Part shown: piece by piece, positions 24,419 to 34,737 of the stretch
Position numbering within the stretch: the stretch's first letter is position 1
Layout of the letters: each line of letters starts with the position of its first letter
Origin: Epiperipatus broadwayi
Taxonomy: Eukaryota > Onychophora > Udeonychophora > Euonychophora > Peripatidae
Direction: 5' to 3'
Assembly: GCA_028023455.1 (NCBI GenBank)
Contig: JAQFVV010012529.1
Coordinates: forward strand, 2,292,001 to 2,356,000
DNA: 64,000 bases
Notes under the pieces: generated by a model
Database searches by the model: none
The model's input: only the letters and a program-made list of their open reading frames with translations
Told to the model about the DNA's origin: nothing
Translations under genes and position numbers: made by a program

Positions 24419-24438
24419 TGGCGCAGTTAATCGACAGG
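24419..24438 (+). other. Primer binding site
   Basis: TGGCGCAGTTAATCGACAGG begins 6 bp after the 5' LTR. TGGCGC pairs with a tRNA 3' end GCGCCA. Similar sites in several gypsy-type elements are matched to tRNA-Ser. The exact tRNA here is inference. Confidence 0.65.
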
Positions 24439-24730
24439 ATACGTTCCAGTAGAAAAATCTGGTGCAATTTAGAAACAGTAGTGGATTCGAATTGAATTGT
24501 ATAATGTAGAGAAAGCTACAAGGAAATTGAGAATCGAAGTCCGGGTGAATATCGAATTAGTAGTCGGAAAAATTGTTTTAGTAAGCGTATTAATTTGTTT
24601 TAGTAAGCGTATTAACAGTAATTTGTTTTAGTAAGCGTATTAATAGAAGTTTGTCCCAGTAAGCGTGTTTAATAGTTATCTCGTAGTGAAATAGAAATTT
24701 TTTTTTAAAAAAAAAAAAGCAAAATAGAAA

Positions 24731-25237
24731 ATGATGACATCAGTGCCTCAGGTAACAATTAACGAGTTCAACGTTAATAACCCTTTTGATTGGCCAATTT
24801 ACCTTAAGAGAATCGAGAAACTGTTTTTGATTAATGGCACGACAAGCGACCCCATTAAAGTTGCCACATTATTGTGTTATGCCGGGCAACAAGTAATCGA
24901 AATAGCAAATAGACTCTGTGATCACGAAGAGCCAGAGAATTTGCCATACAATGTAGTTACGGGGAAATTAAATAATTTTTTCAGTCCCCAGCCTTCGAAG
25001 CATGTCGCAAGACTACACTTCAGAAACCGAAGGCAAAACAAGGGAGAGCGTATACGAGATTATGATCAAGCTCTAAGAGAACTTGCTAAAAGTTGCAGTT
25101 ATGGCGATGCCTTAGAGGATAATCTGCTTGAGCAATTACTTTGGGGCATGTCAGACGATAGGCTTAGGCAGCAGTTACTGGCCTCAAGAGAGTTGACGTA
25201 CGACGAAGCAAACCAAATGGGAGTAGCCACGAAATAG
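24731..25237 (+). CDS. gag: Gag capsid region of the Ty3/gypsy element
   Basis: ATG opens 168 codons. The protein shows the retrotransposon Gag capsid pattern: W-P-I-Y-L-K-R-I-E-K-L-F near residue 21, an A-R-L-H-F..R.Q..G-E-R-I-R-D-Y segment near 93-110, then Q-L-L-W-G-M and L-R-Q-Q-L-L and E-L-T-Y-D-E-A near the end. It would form the virus-like particle that packages the element RNA. The frame stops at 25237 before the zinc knuckles, which lie in the -1 frame. That frame is open from 25168, so the two overlap by about 70 bp. No clear slippery heptamer was seen in the overlap. The frame break is either a 1-bp indel or an unusual programmed shift. Confidence 0.85.
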   Translation: MMTSVPQVTINEFNVNNPFDWPIYLKRIEKLFLINGTTSDPIKVATLLCYAGQQVIEIANRLCDHEEPENLPYNVVTGKLNNFFSPQPSKHVARLHFRNRRQNKGERIRDYDQALRELAKSCSYGDALEDNLLEQLLWGMSDDRLRQQLLASRELTYDEANQMGVATK

Positions 25238-25350
25238 TACTCGACCAATCGGAAGAATATAGAAATTTTACCCACAAAAATGACAGTAATGCATATATTC
25301 GGAAAACTGAAAATAAATCCCAACCTATTAAGAGCAAAACATATGAGATA

Positions 25351-28300
25351 GTGTGTTATTGCTGTGGAAAAAAAGGCCACATGGCTCGTAAGTGTAAATA
25401 TAATAAGGAGCATTGTAGGACCTGTGGTAAAGTTGGGCATTTGCAGAAAGTATGTCGAAATAAAGGAGAAAAGGATCATGGCAACTCGCCAACTTGTAAA
25501 GTCGAAAATAAAAAAAAGTGTGATATTTACAATACACAGATTGGATACGGAAATCAGTTTATGCTGACAGTTAATTTATTAAAGACACCAGTAAAAATGG
25601 AAATTGACAGCGGAGCAGGCGTGTCAATGATGACACTTGAAGACTGGGAGAAAGTAGTGCAAAATCGAAAAAACCCTCCTTTATTAATGAAGACAAGTTT
25701 AAGAGCAAAAGACGCTAGCGGAAATAGTATGAAAATATTAGGGAAGGTGATGGCTCAGATTGAATTAAATAGTAAGGTTCGAACACTACCATTATATATA
25801 GTACAAGGCAGTCTAAATCCTATTATAGGTAGGGAATGGTTCGATGCTTTGGGAATAGAGATATGTGTGATAAATAAAGTTGCTATTGAGCAAGAAATGA
25901 GAAATAAATATTGTGAATTATTTAAAAGTGATGAGGGAAAAATTATTACGACGCCTATAAACATAGAGCTACAAGGTGGTGCGACCCCCGTTATCTGCAG
26001 ACCCAGAAAAGTTCCTTTTGCACTGCAAACTAAGGTGGAACAAGAGTTGATAAATCTGATTAGTAAAGGTGTATTAACGCCAGTCGAGAAAACGGAATGG
26101 GCCACTCCAATCGTGGTTATATCTAAGCCAAATGGGCAGATCCGCATTTGCGGAGATTATAGGACCACAATAAATAAAAACCTCACTAAAAGTCAGTATC
26201 CTGTACCAAATGTCAGGGAAATACTGGCAAATATGCAAAAGGCAAGTCACTACGCTAAAATTGATTTAAAGGCCGCATTTCACCAGATACCAGTTTCTGA
26301 ACGCACCTCAGAATTGCTAACTATTACAACACATAAGGGATTGTTTAAGTATAATAGATTGCCTTATGGAATTACGGTTGCACCAAATATTTTCCAGGCC
26401 AAAATGGACATGCTGTTCCAGCAAATGGATGGTGTAACACCGTATTTTGATGATATTTTGGTCATGGCCAATTCAGAAGAGGAATTACGTGAACGAGTTT
26501 TAAAAGTTTGCGACAAGTTATGTAGTTTCGGAGCTAAAATAAATGCAGACAAATGTATCTGGATGGCAACTGAATTAAAATTCCTGGGACACATAATCTC
26601 AAAAAAGGGAAAGAGACCCGACCCTCAAAAAATTGCAGCCATAAAGGAAGCCCGAAGACCCAGAAATGTTAAAGAACTTCAAGCTTTCCTAGGACTTCTT
26701 AATTATTTTGAAGTTTTTCTTAAGGGGAAAGCTCACATAGCAAAACCGCTATACAATTTATTAAAAAAGAGCCAAAAATGGCTTTGGGATCAACCCCAAG
26801 AAAAAGCTTTTTGTGACACGAAAGAATTATTAACGTCAAACAGCTTATTAGTACATTACGACAGTAGCCTCGAATTGATATTGACAACAGATGCATCCGA
26901 AGTTGGAGTAGGGGCAGTCTTAAGCCATACAGTAGCTGACGGTGAGCGACCAATTGTCTACGCTTCCAGAACGTTAACAAAAGCTGAGCAAAATTATAGT
27001 CAACTAGATAAAGAGGCGCTGGCTATCATATTTGCGATAAAAAAGTTTCATCAATATTTGTATGGTCGACAGTTTAAAATCTTTACCGATCATAAACCGC
27101 TGTTGGGATTATTAGCAAAAAATAAAACTGCCCCTGATCATCTAAGCCCTAGAATGTTACGTTGGGTTAATCTGTTATCAGGCTATGATTTTGATCTAAA
27201 TTTCAAAAAAGGAAAGATCATTAAACACGCAGACGCACTGTCAAGAATGCCCATTAAAGCTGAACTACAAAAAGACGACCAAACTATTAACTACATCGAT
27301 AATTGGAACAACGAATTAATAAATAGTGAAAAGGTAGCTAGTTGGACTAAGGCAGACCATGGATATAAATACTTAAGTAATTGGATCAGCAAAGGCTGGC
27401 CAAAAAGTCAGCCCGAGACACTACATAAAACCTTATGGGACGTAAGACAAAGACTGTCCATAAACAAGGGATGTATATTAATGGATGATAGAGTGTTGAT
27501 ACCGAGCAGTGGGCAGAATAAGATTCTTCACTTAATTCATCAAGGTCATCCTGGGATAGTGCGGGCCAAAGCTCTGGCTCGTAGTTACATATGGTGGCCC
27601 GCAATTAATATTGACATAGAGAAATATGTGAAATCATGTGAAAGTTGCCAAATAAATGCAAATATGCATGAGAAAAAATATGCTGCTTGGCCGGCAGCTG
27701 AAAGAGCGTGGAGCCGTATTCACGTTGACCATGCTGGACCGTTTCACGGCTTTATATTTTTGGTAGTGATCGACGCTTATTCAAAGTGGACGGAATATAG
27801 AGTAGTGAAAAACACCAGTACCGAAGAAACAATCGCAAAACTGAAGGAGATTTTTGCTTTTCATGGGATTCCTGAAACAATCATGTCTGACAATGGTACC
27901 AGTTTCACATCCACTAAATTTGAAGAATTTCTCACAGAATGGGGAATTAAACACTTAGCCACGCCCCCATATCACCCGGAGTCCAATGGTATTGCAGAAA
28001 AGGCAGTACAAACTTTGAAGCAAACGTTACGGAAGGAAGGCACTGCAAATATACAAGACACCTTACATTCTGCCTTATTATATCAACATAGTACTCCATG
28101 TGCTACAGGCAAATCTCCTGCAGAATTAATTTTCGGATGGAAACTCCGCACGAAACTATCGTTAATCCACCCAGAACAAAACTCTACACACTACGAAAGC
28201 AACACTGGAGATACTATTTACTCCAAGGGAGAAAAAGTCTGGGTTAGAGACGTTATCAGGAAATACTGGGTGAAGGCCTTCATAAAAGAAATTCTGTCAA

Positions 28301-28602
28301 AACAAATAATACTTGTAGAGACAGAAACTGGAAAAACAACGCGCAAGCACATAAATCATGTGAGACGTCGAGAAGAATTAGTGCAAACCGGAAGTACTGC
28401 AGCACCGCGCATTCCCAAAAGCGAAGATAAATCCGACGATCAAGAAACTGAAGGAGCCAACAAAACACCAGTAGAAGAGAAGTACGATGACCAAGAGACC
28501 AACAAAACACCAGTAGAAGAGAAAACATCTTCACAAATATCTTCAAGAACAAGAAAAGAACCCACGTACTTAAAAGACTATGTAAGACTTCAGAAACAAT
28601 AA
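25351..28602 (+). CDS. pol: Pol polyprotein of the Ty3/gypsy element (zinc knuckles, protease, RT, RNase H, integrase)
   Basis: The frame is open from 25168; residue numbers count from the GTG at 25351. Two CCHC zinc knuckles (C2-C5-H10-C15 and C22-C25-H30-C35) properly belong to Gag nucleocapsid. Protease has D-S-G-A with D86. Reverse transcriptase has D305 in K-I-D-L-K and Y-F-D-D at 365-368. RNase H has D514, E555 and D580. Integrase has a His/Cys zinc finger (H730/H733 with C763 and C766) and the DDE triad D793, D847, E883, with exactly 35 residues between the last two. All catalytic residues are intact and there are no stops in 1083 codons. The C-terminus holds a short acidic duplication (N-K-T-P-V-E-E-K twice). 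No ATG start fits, so expression likely relies on a frame change from gag. It makes cDNA and inserts it. Confidence 0.95.
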   Translation: MCYCCGKKGHMARKCKYNKEHCRTCGKVGHLQKVCRNKGEKDHGNSPTCKVENKKKCDIYNTQIGYGNQFMLTVNLLKTPVKMEIDSGAGVSMMTLEDWEKVVQNRKNPPLLMKTSLRAKDASGNSMKILGKVMAQIELNSKVRTLPLYIVQGSLNPIIGREWFDALGIEICVINKVAIEQEMRNKYCELFKSDEGKIITTPINIELQGGATPVICRPRKVPFALQTKVEQELINLISKGVLTPVEKTEWATPIVVISKPNGQIRICGDYRTTINKNLTKSQYPVPNVREILANMQKASHYAKIDLKAAFHQIPVSERTSELLTITTHKGLFKYNRLPYGITVAPNIFQAKMDMLFQQMDGVTPYFDDILVMANSEEELRERVLKVCDKLCSFGAKINADKCIWMATELKFLGHIISKKGKRPDPQKIAAIKEARRPRNVKELQAFLGLLNYFEVFLKGKAHIAKPLYNLLKKSQKWLWDQPQEKAFCDTKELLTSNSLLVHYDSSLELILTTDASEVGVGAVLSHTVADGERPIVYASRTLTKAEQNYSQLDKEALAIIFAIKKFHQYLYGRQFKIFTDHKPLLGLLAKNKTAPDHLSPRMLRWVNLLSGYDFDLNFKKGKIIKHADALSRMPIKAELQKDDQTINYIDNWNNELINSEKVASWTKADHGYKYLSNWISKGWPKSQPETLHKTLWDVRQRLSINKGCILMDDRVLIPSSGQNKILHLIHQGHPGIVRAKALARSYIWWPAINIDIEKYVKSCESCQINANMHEKKYAAWPAAERAWSRIHVDHAGPFHGFIFLVVIDAYSKWTEYRVVKNTSTEETIAKLKEIFAFHGIPETIMSDNGTSFTSTKFEEFLTEWGIKHLATPPYHPESNGIAEKAVQTLKQTLRKEGTANIQDTLHSALLYQHSTPCATGKSPAELIFGWKLRTKLSLIHPEQNSTHYESNTGDTIYSKGEKVWVRDVIRKYWVKAFIKEILSKQIILVETETGKTTRKHINHVRRREELVQTGSTAAPRIPKSEDKSDDQETEGANKTPVEEKYDDQETNKTPVEEKTSSQISSRTRKEPTYLKDYVRLQKQ

Positions 28603-28607
28603 TTTCT

Positions 28608-28620
28608 GAAGTGGTGGAGG
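28608..28620 (+). other. Polypurine tract
   Basis: GAAGTGGTGGAGG lies directly before the TG of the 3' LTR and only a few bases after the pol stop. It is the expected plus-strand primer site. Confidence 0.75.
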
Positions 28621-29210
28621 TGCTATATACGTGTATAATAATTAATAAGTTTTGTTAAAATAAGTTATACGTATATAATAATTAACGTTTTATTAAAATA
28701 AGTTTTATTAGATGAAATAGACAGGAATTTTGTAATTAAATTTGGTACGCTATTAAAGATAAGCGCTTCAGATTAGAAACTAATTAAGCAGCTAGATTAA
28801 AAGTGCTGATTACTAAAAGTAGACAATAGCTGAGAATTAATTGGTTTCTAAAACATTCCTTAACAAGAAAAAAGAAGGAACAAAAAATAACTAAGCAGCA
28901 CTTGCAGCGGGGAACTCATTGAATGCACACGAAAGTCAAGAGTTTTAACTTAGCAAGGGAACAAACCCAGTGAACTCCACCACTGAAGGTTAAAAAGTGG
29001 ACCTAGGAACTTTGCAGGCCACACCGGTCTAAATTATGTTTTTCTTATGCCTTCATGGCCAGCGTTCGTAAGTTAAACTTAATTGTCTTATAACTATATA
29101 TGTAATATTATTTATCCGAATGATAATTCTATTAAACTATTTGTCTAATCATTTGGTTTCTGCTGTCTATTTACCTGATTGTTAAGCCGAGTGAGTGGCT
29201 GTACACAGCA
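28621..29210 (+). repeat. 3' LTR of the Ty3/gypsy element (590 bp)
   Basis: Starts TGCTATATACG and ends ACACAGCA, followed by the GTTAT target duplication. It lacks the 16-bp duplication seen in the 5' LTR. Confidence 0.93.
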
Positions 29211-29215
29211 GTTAT

Positions 29216-29735
29216 TAAATTTTTTTTTTTCCAATTATAAGAGTGATTTGGCTTTATAAATAAACATGTTTGATATTTTAACACTAATATAATTATTATA
29301 CAGTCTACTAGATAAATGTGCCTTTTTAGAAACTAAGTTCTTTCTTTTCTTTTCTAAAAATTATATCAATATTGCTTGGATATTTACTCAAATAACATTC
29401 AGTATAACTTGTAAAACATTAGCAGACAACTGTTTTACTTGTCTTTGGTTAGGGAAAAAAACTATTTCTCACATGACATAATTGTTTCAGCAAAAGTAGT
29501 TAGCTTCATTTTCATCTGTGTGCCTTGGTCAGTAATAGAATTACAGATTCAAGAAGTAAACATTCCAGGATCAATTCCGTCTGGTCAATTAATGCCCATT
29601 CAAATTTTGTTATAATGATTTACCATTGTTTATTTAATATGAAATCTATTTTTATTATGATGTTAAATTCTAATAAATGTTTTTAACATGTACTTTTTGT
29701 AGGAAAACTGAATTCATATTGACCAAAATAACAAT
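29216..29735. other. A+T-rich spacer, no gene seen
   Basis: Sequence between the Ty3/gypsy element and the first LINE fragment. No coding or repeat structure was recognised. Confidence 0.5.
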
Positions 29736-29739
29736 GGAT

Positions 29740-30760
29740 TTAGCTATTAGTATCGCACGATTAAGAAAAATTATAGAAAAGAATAAATTTAGAAAAGATT
29801 AATGAATTTAAGTTGTCATTATACTTTGGACATATAGATTATGAAAAGTTATTTGATTTTAGAAGCAATTTGGCAATGATTAAAACTTTGGAACATTTGG
29901 ACATAGATCCAGATTATTATTCTGATGAATATTTATCAAAATGCAATAATATGATGGATTAGACCGCATGATGACCTTACGAATATTAAGGTTAATAAGA
30001 TGTATGGGACGATGATTCTATTTCCAAAACTTTTTAAGGTTTATGAGATAAATTTTGTGGATTAAAATAGGAAGCTAAAGGAATAAAAGTAATTTAATTT
30101 TGTAAATCCTGTATAATTGTTTTATAAAGCAGTGTTGTAAAATTTCAAGAAATGTTACAAAAACTGTCAAATGAAAGTAAGAAGGTAAGATAAGAAAAAT
30201 GGTAAAAGATTCAAATAATGTTTAATGGTTTGCAAAAAATATTTGGTCTATTATTAATACAAATGTAAAATTAATAGCTAAAAGTAGTTGTAGAATTAAA
30301 TTTAGATGAAATATTTTTGATAAAAATAACAATGTTAAAGGGAATATTTTTCTGTGCTCGAACAAAGAATTTTTAATAAATCTGTTTCTTTAGTTCTTAC
30401 TGATGAATTTGAGACATGAACACTTAGTAGAAGAGTGATAGAAAGATTTGAGACCACATAATGAAGTATAGAGAAATGTATAATTGGATTAATGAAGAAA
30501 ATATCAAAAACTAATTACATGTGTGAGAAACAAATAAATATTGAATTTATTGAAAGAATTGAGACTGAAATAGAACTATGCTAGATATATTCCTTAAAGA
30601 GTTGATAGTAGATGGACAACTAAAGTCTTAAACTAGATCTCAAGAGATTATAAAAGTCTTAGATTGGATGGATAAGAAAATTTAGTAGAGTATTGTAGAA
30701 AATAGAAGCTATAGACCAGAGAAACTGGATTAAGAAGAAATTTTTATCCTAAAGTTTACT
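29740..30760 (+). pseudogene. RTE-like LINE fragment, copy 1 (RT and C-terminal part)
   Basis: Broken frames give reverse-transcriptase pieces: I-D-Y-E-K-L-F-D-F near 29838 (family pattern F-V-D-Y-E-K-A-F-D-S), then E-Y-L-S-K-C. Further down are the C-terminal pieces L-T-D-E-F-E-T, R-V-I-E-R-F, a D-G-Q-L-K-S segment and D-W-M-D-K-K-I near 30600-30690, ending with R-P-E-K-L-D. These follow the usual order of RTE-type endonuclease-reverse transcriptase C-termini (W-T..V..W.PRD.KR..GRP..RW.DEI). Many stops and shifts make it dead. Confidence 0.6.
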
Positions 30761-33399
30761 GATAATGTTTGAAATTAATAATGATGTGTATTTATTTGAA
30801 ATATCTTTAGCATACTTCTCATATAATTATATATTTATACCAAATACTTTTAAATTATGTATTGTATGATGAGTTTATTGGCTTTTTATCTCTGAGTTTA
30901 AGATCAAGAAACACCATTGTCTTTTTCTCAGTTAACTGATAGTTCTTAACTGAAATATCAGTTGAGTTTTCTTGAAGGTAAAATAAATGTGTATGATTGA
31001 ACTTTTTTTTAAAAAAAAGATGTATTTATAATCGTGACAGATAAAACTAAATTATGGCACTTATTCCTAAGTGACTATAAAATCGCCAACCAAGGTAGTG
31101 TTTGATGCTAAGAATCTCCTGATTGCAGACTCAGATTGCCATTTGATCACTTTCAAATGAAAGAAGATTGCATGAATTGGAAGAACTGTCTCATTAAATG
31201 GGATACCGTTGGACTTTGTGAAATCAGAAGAAAAGGTGAAAAGATGATTTAAACAGTGGACCTGTTCTTTACTACAAAGGTACAAATATTAAAAACACAA
31301 GTGGAGTGGGTTTCATTATAAATAAAAAGTGAAAGTACAACATTGTGAAGATTGATGATATATTAGAGTGGCAAGATTAGTTATTTAAGTTATTGGAAGA
31401 TATCAAATGTAGATCATTTATGCCCCAACTAATCATTATTATAATGGGAAAAAATAAATTTTTATATGGATATACAAAGTGGTTTTAATTAAACTAAATA
31501 ACATTTTAAAATTGTCACGAAGACTTTAATGCTAGAATTGATAACAATTGAAAGATGAAAGTCCTGTTATGTGATAGAAATGAGAGAGAACTCAAACTTA
31601 TGAGTTTGCAAAAAAAGAAATTGTGTTATGAATTCTTTGAGAAAAATGGACATGGAAGCTTCCAAATGAAGGACAGTAGAATTGGGTTTTATTTGACCAA
31701 AATATATATTTTAAGACAACTGTTATTAATAGATTTAGCATAGGAAGAGATCATTGATTAATGAGATATATGATAAAAACTAGAGACTAAAATTATTAAG
31801 AAAAACTATTTCCTATTGATATTTAATCTTCAGAAACATTCCAATGGATTTAAATTTAAATTTGCAAATTACATTAAAATATTAACAGATTTTAAAGAGA
31901 ATTCATATTTGAATGAAATCAATAGGAAGATAATTGACATTATTAAGAATTGCAGCAAAAATAATCTGGTACAAAAAGCAGGAAAATATCAGAAAATTTT
32001 CTTGTGAGACAAGACAATGTATGAAGAAACATGAAAAAATATAAAAATGATTCATTAAGAAGTGAAAATGTAGAGTTTTGTAAAATTGTAAGAAAAAGAG
32101 TTAATAAAGATATAAGAAAATATAATTGTGAATTTGCAAAGAAGGCTTTTGAAGAGAAAGTTTCAAAAGTGTAAAACAAGATCTTGGTATTGGTTGGAAA
32201 CTTATGGTGGAACTATACTAAAAAGAGTGATGACATCATAAAATGTATGGAAGAGTTAAAAAAAACTATACTAATTATCCAGTATTTTAAATGACATGAG
32301 ACATGCAATTAAATTATGAATAAGCGAGAAGCTCCAGGTAATGATGTAATTATAATTGATATCTTAAAAAAAGCAGGTAAAGAAAAAAATTATTGGCAAA
32401 GTTATATATATAGTGGGGCTACAAACAATGCTATATTTTATTCCAAGCCCTCTTCACATACAAACATATATAGCATATAATAGCTCATGTTTGTTCATAA
32501 ACTTTAATTAGAATAGAATATATATTGTTCATTGAATTGTCATGGGACACTACTTTTCAACATGCCTATATGTATATAACGTGGATGCTTTTTTTATAAG
32601 TATAATATGCATATAAAAGGTTTTAATATAAACAAAATTTTAAAAAAATAATAAATTGAGGGAACACATTTTACCGTGTTTTGTATTCATAATTCACTGA
32701 AGCAATAAGAAAAAAAAACCCTAGGTATTGTATTTATTTTTTAAATAAATAGTGAAATCTCTTGACTTCCATTGCTGTTAAATACATTCTGGGCAATATT
32801 CCTTTTTTTTAATAATAATATAGAAAGATAATAGTGGTCTTGTTATTAAGAAATTAAATCTTTAATGGTTTTGATTTTAAGTTAGTATCAACTTTTAGTA
32901 TGTCTAAAAATTTTGTATACTTTTAGCATTAAGCTTAGAAAACATTTTATTACACCACATGCTGAACATCAAATTTGGAAATGATAATAAATGAAAAAAA
33001 AAAATACTTTCAACATAATCTGAAGAAATATTAATAAATGTGGTTGTATATGATATTTCAAAATATATAAAATATATTTGCAAATTTAATTTTTTTTTTT
33101 TAAATATGTTAACATACAGCCTCAGAGATAGAAAAAGTTATTGCTTATACATCATAAAATATATTAAATGTAGAAATTTTAATGTTTTTTCTGCTTGTTT
33201 GTTTATTTACATTTTCCCTTTGTGTACTTATTTTTATTGAATAGCTTATAATTGTAAGTATGTACTTTAATGCAGTGTAGTTCAGGTTTATGATAAAAAA
33301 GTACCATATGTTTTGAAGAAAGCAGTAGTAATATTGATATTTAAGAAAAGTGATATTGAAAGTATTAGAAATTACAGTCATATCAGTCTTTTATTAGTT

Positions 33400-33959
33400 A
33401 TTAAAACAGACAAAAATCTATATGTATTGCCAATCAGTGCAAGCCAGAGTAATCAATGGATGCCAGAAGGCTTGTGCATAAAATTCCCATCTAGTGCCTA
33501 CTCATCCAAAATCCCCAGACTAGTTTCTGGCTTTTGGCCTTCGTCAGTGAGGAGCCTTGAATCTGAGAGCACCACCTAGATCTCAGGATCTAATGCAACC
33601 TTCCAGCAGCCACACCCTATCTCTACTTAACTACAAAACCACGAGACTTAAATTGAAAACACCATAATATTTTCAATCCAAGCTCATCAGCTTATATAGT
33701 CATATAAGTCTGAATTCAGTTCATTACCCATACATTTTGGTGTCTTTGGTTCTTTAATAACCATAGCCATCACTATCCTGTTAGGCAGGATTGATTTTAA
33801 GCCAATAAACATCACATGTTCGCCATTTCCTATGCTTGCTCATAGCTTATTAAAACAGGAAAAACTCTCCATATGTATTGGCTTGCACTGAGTGGCAATA
33901 CGTATAGAGAGTTTTACTTGTTTTAATAACAGTTATGAGCAAGCATAGGAAATTGTGAT
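33400..33959. mobile_element. Retrozyme-like copy with near-intact hammerhead, inside LINE
   Basis: A 560-bp insertion holds a full unit plus a repeated end and an inverted tail. It starts ATTAAAACAGAC...ATGTATTGCC. A second ATTAAAACAGGAAAAACTC near 33848 begins a partial next unit. From about 33880 the sequence folds back (CTTGCACTGAGTGGCAATAC ... GAGCAAGCATAGG), making a long palindromic right end. Flanks carry an exact 12-bp target duplication CTTTTATTAGTT (33388-33399 and 33960-33971), and the LINE reading resumes after it. The unit has the GGTTCTTTAATAACCATAG and GCAACCTTCCAGCAGCCAC blocks seen in the array at 4840. Confidence 0.8.
33513..33552 (-). ncRNA. Type I hammerhead ribozyme, candidate active copy
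   Basis: On the minus strand: stem I CCUCA, core CUGACGA, stem II GGC-CAAAA-GCC, GAAA, stem III C-UA-G, then U-C and stem I return UGGGG. Every invariant base is present; position 7 (C here) is naturally variable. Stem I pairs as A-U, C-G, U-G, C-G, C-G. The A-A at 10.1-11.1 is non-canonical and may weaken activity. Predicted cleavage is between 33518 and 33517. Confidence 0.75.
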
Positions 33960-34413
33960 CTTTTATTAGTTCTATACAAATTTTTTGCCAAGTTAATAAC
34001 AAGTCATCTATTTTGAATTTTAACAAAATCAAAAGAACAAGCTGGATTTAAAAGTTGTTGTAGCACAGTGGATCACTTCGAAATATTGAGAAAAATTACA
34101 GAAAGGACCAATGAATATGAGTTGTGATTGTGCTTTGGATTTGTAGATCATGAAAAGGCATTTGATTCTACAAACATTTATACAGTGATTAATTAAAGCA
34201 TTAGATTGTCGAGATATATATTCAATATATTCTCATACTCTGAAGAATGTTTATCAAAATGCAAAAGCAATAATGAGATTACATAGTGTTACTAAGAACA
34301 TTGACAAGGTGGTTCCATAGCTTCAAAGCTTTTTACAAGAGTTACAGGAAGTATTTTATGGATTAAAATGGGATGCTAAAGGAGTGAAAGTAAATGCAGA
34401 TTATTTAATTCAT

Positions 34414-34427
34414 CTAGATTTTATAGA
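34414..34427 (+). repeat. Target-site duplication of the Penelope-like insertion, left copy
   Basis: CTAGATTTTATAGA, identical to 36837-36850. In the LINE frame it encodes L-D-F-I on both sides, so the duplication arose in the RT gene at insertion. Confidence 0.8.
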
Positions 34428-34737
34428 AATAAAACAAACTAACTCCTTTTTAAAACTTGTTTTTTATATGACTATTATATGGAGAAAAAATGTCCAACGT
34501 TTCAACTATTTTATATAGTCTTTTTCAAGGCACACTAAAATAAAATATATATATATAACAAATAACACATATTCCATAAAAATAAATAAATAAATAAAAA
34601 ATTACAAAATATATTCATAACCAAAAATTTACCTTATCTCACTCCCCTTTCCTATTACCAACAAACACAACTCAAAGAGAAACAATTTACTTTTTTTAAA
34701 ATATATATATCCTTTAAAATATTTAATTAAAAACCTA

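Larger units (their letters stand above)
23809..29210 (+). mobile_element. Ty3/gypsy LTR retrotransposon, near-complete (Mag/K02A2.6-like)
   Basis: A 5.4-kb element with two LTRs, primer binding site, gag, pol and polypurine tract. Target duplication GTTAT is exact on both sides (23804-23808 and 29211-29215). The LTRs are about 98-99% identical outside one 16-bp duplication, so the insertion is fairly recent. Domain order is Gag capsid, zinc knuckles, protease, reverse transcriptase, RNase H, integrase, which is diagnostic for Ty3/gypsy. The primer site TGGCGCAGTTAATCGACAGG and the integrase (HVDHAGP) resemble the Mag/K02A2.6-like lineage. No env gene or chromodomain is seen. Gag is in a different frame from pol with a break upstream of the zinc knuckles. 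Confidence 0.93.
31040..34427 (+). pseudogene. RTE-like LINE fragment, copy 2 (endonuclease and RT), left part
   Basis: Endonuclease pieces: W-D-T-V-G-L-C-E-I-R-R-K-G-E near 31199, I-Y-A-P-T-N-H-Y near 31417, E-D-F-N-A-R-I-D near 31523, and N-G-H-G-S-F-Q near 31646 in a 62-codon open stretch (31555-31743). Linker and RT pieces: R-E-A-P-G-N-D near 32330, then V-V-I-L-I-F-K-K-S-D and N-Y-S-H-I-S-L-L near 33330-33395. The retrozyme copy (33400-33959) interrupts here. After it come F-A-K-L, E-Q-A-G-F-K-S, F-V-D-H-E-K-A-F-D-S-T near 34140, and finally V-N-A-D-Y-L-I-H-L-D-F-I at 34392-34427, where the Penelope-like insertion cuts the RT at the R-F-A-D-D site. Confidence 0.65.

Noticed and set aside
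25200-25237. Programmed -1 frameshift site between gag and pol
   Set aside because: No slippery heptamer of the X-XXY-YYZ type was seen, and the break precedes the zinc knuckles, so a mutation is at least as likely.
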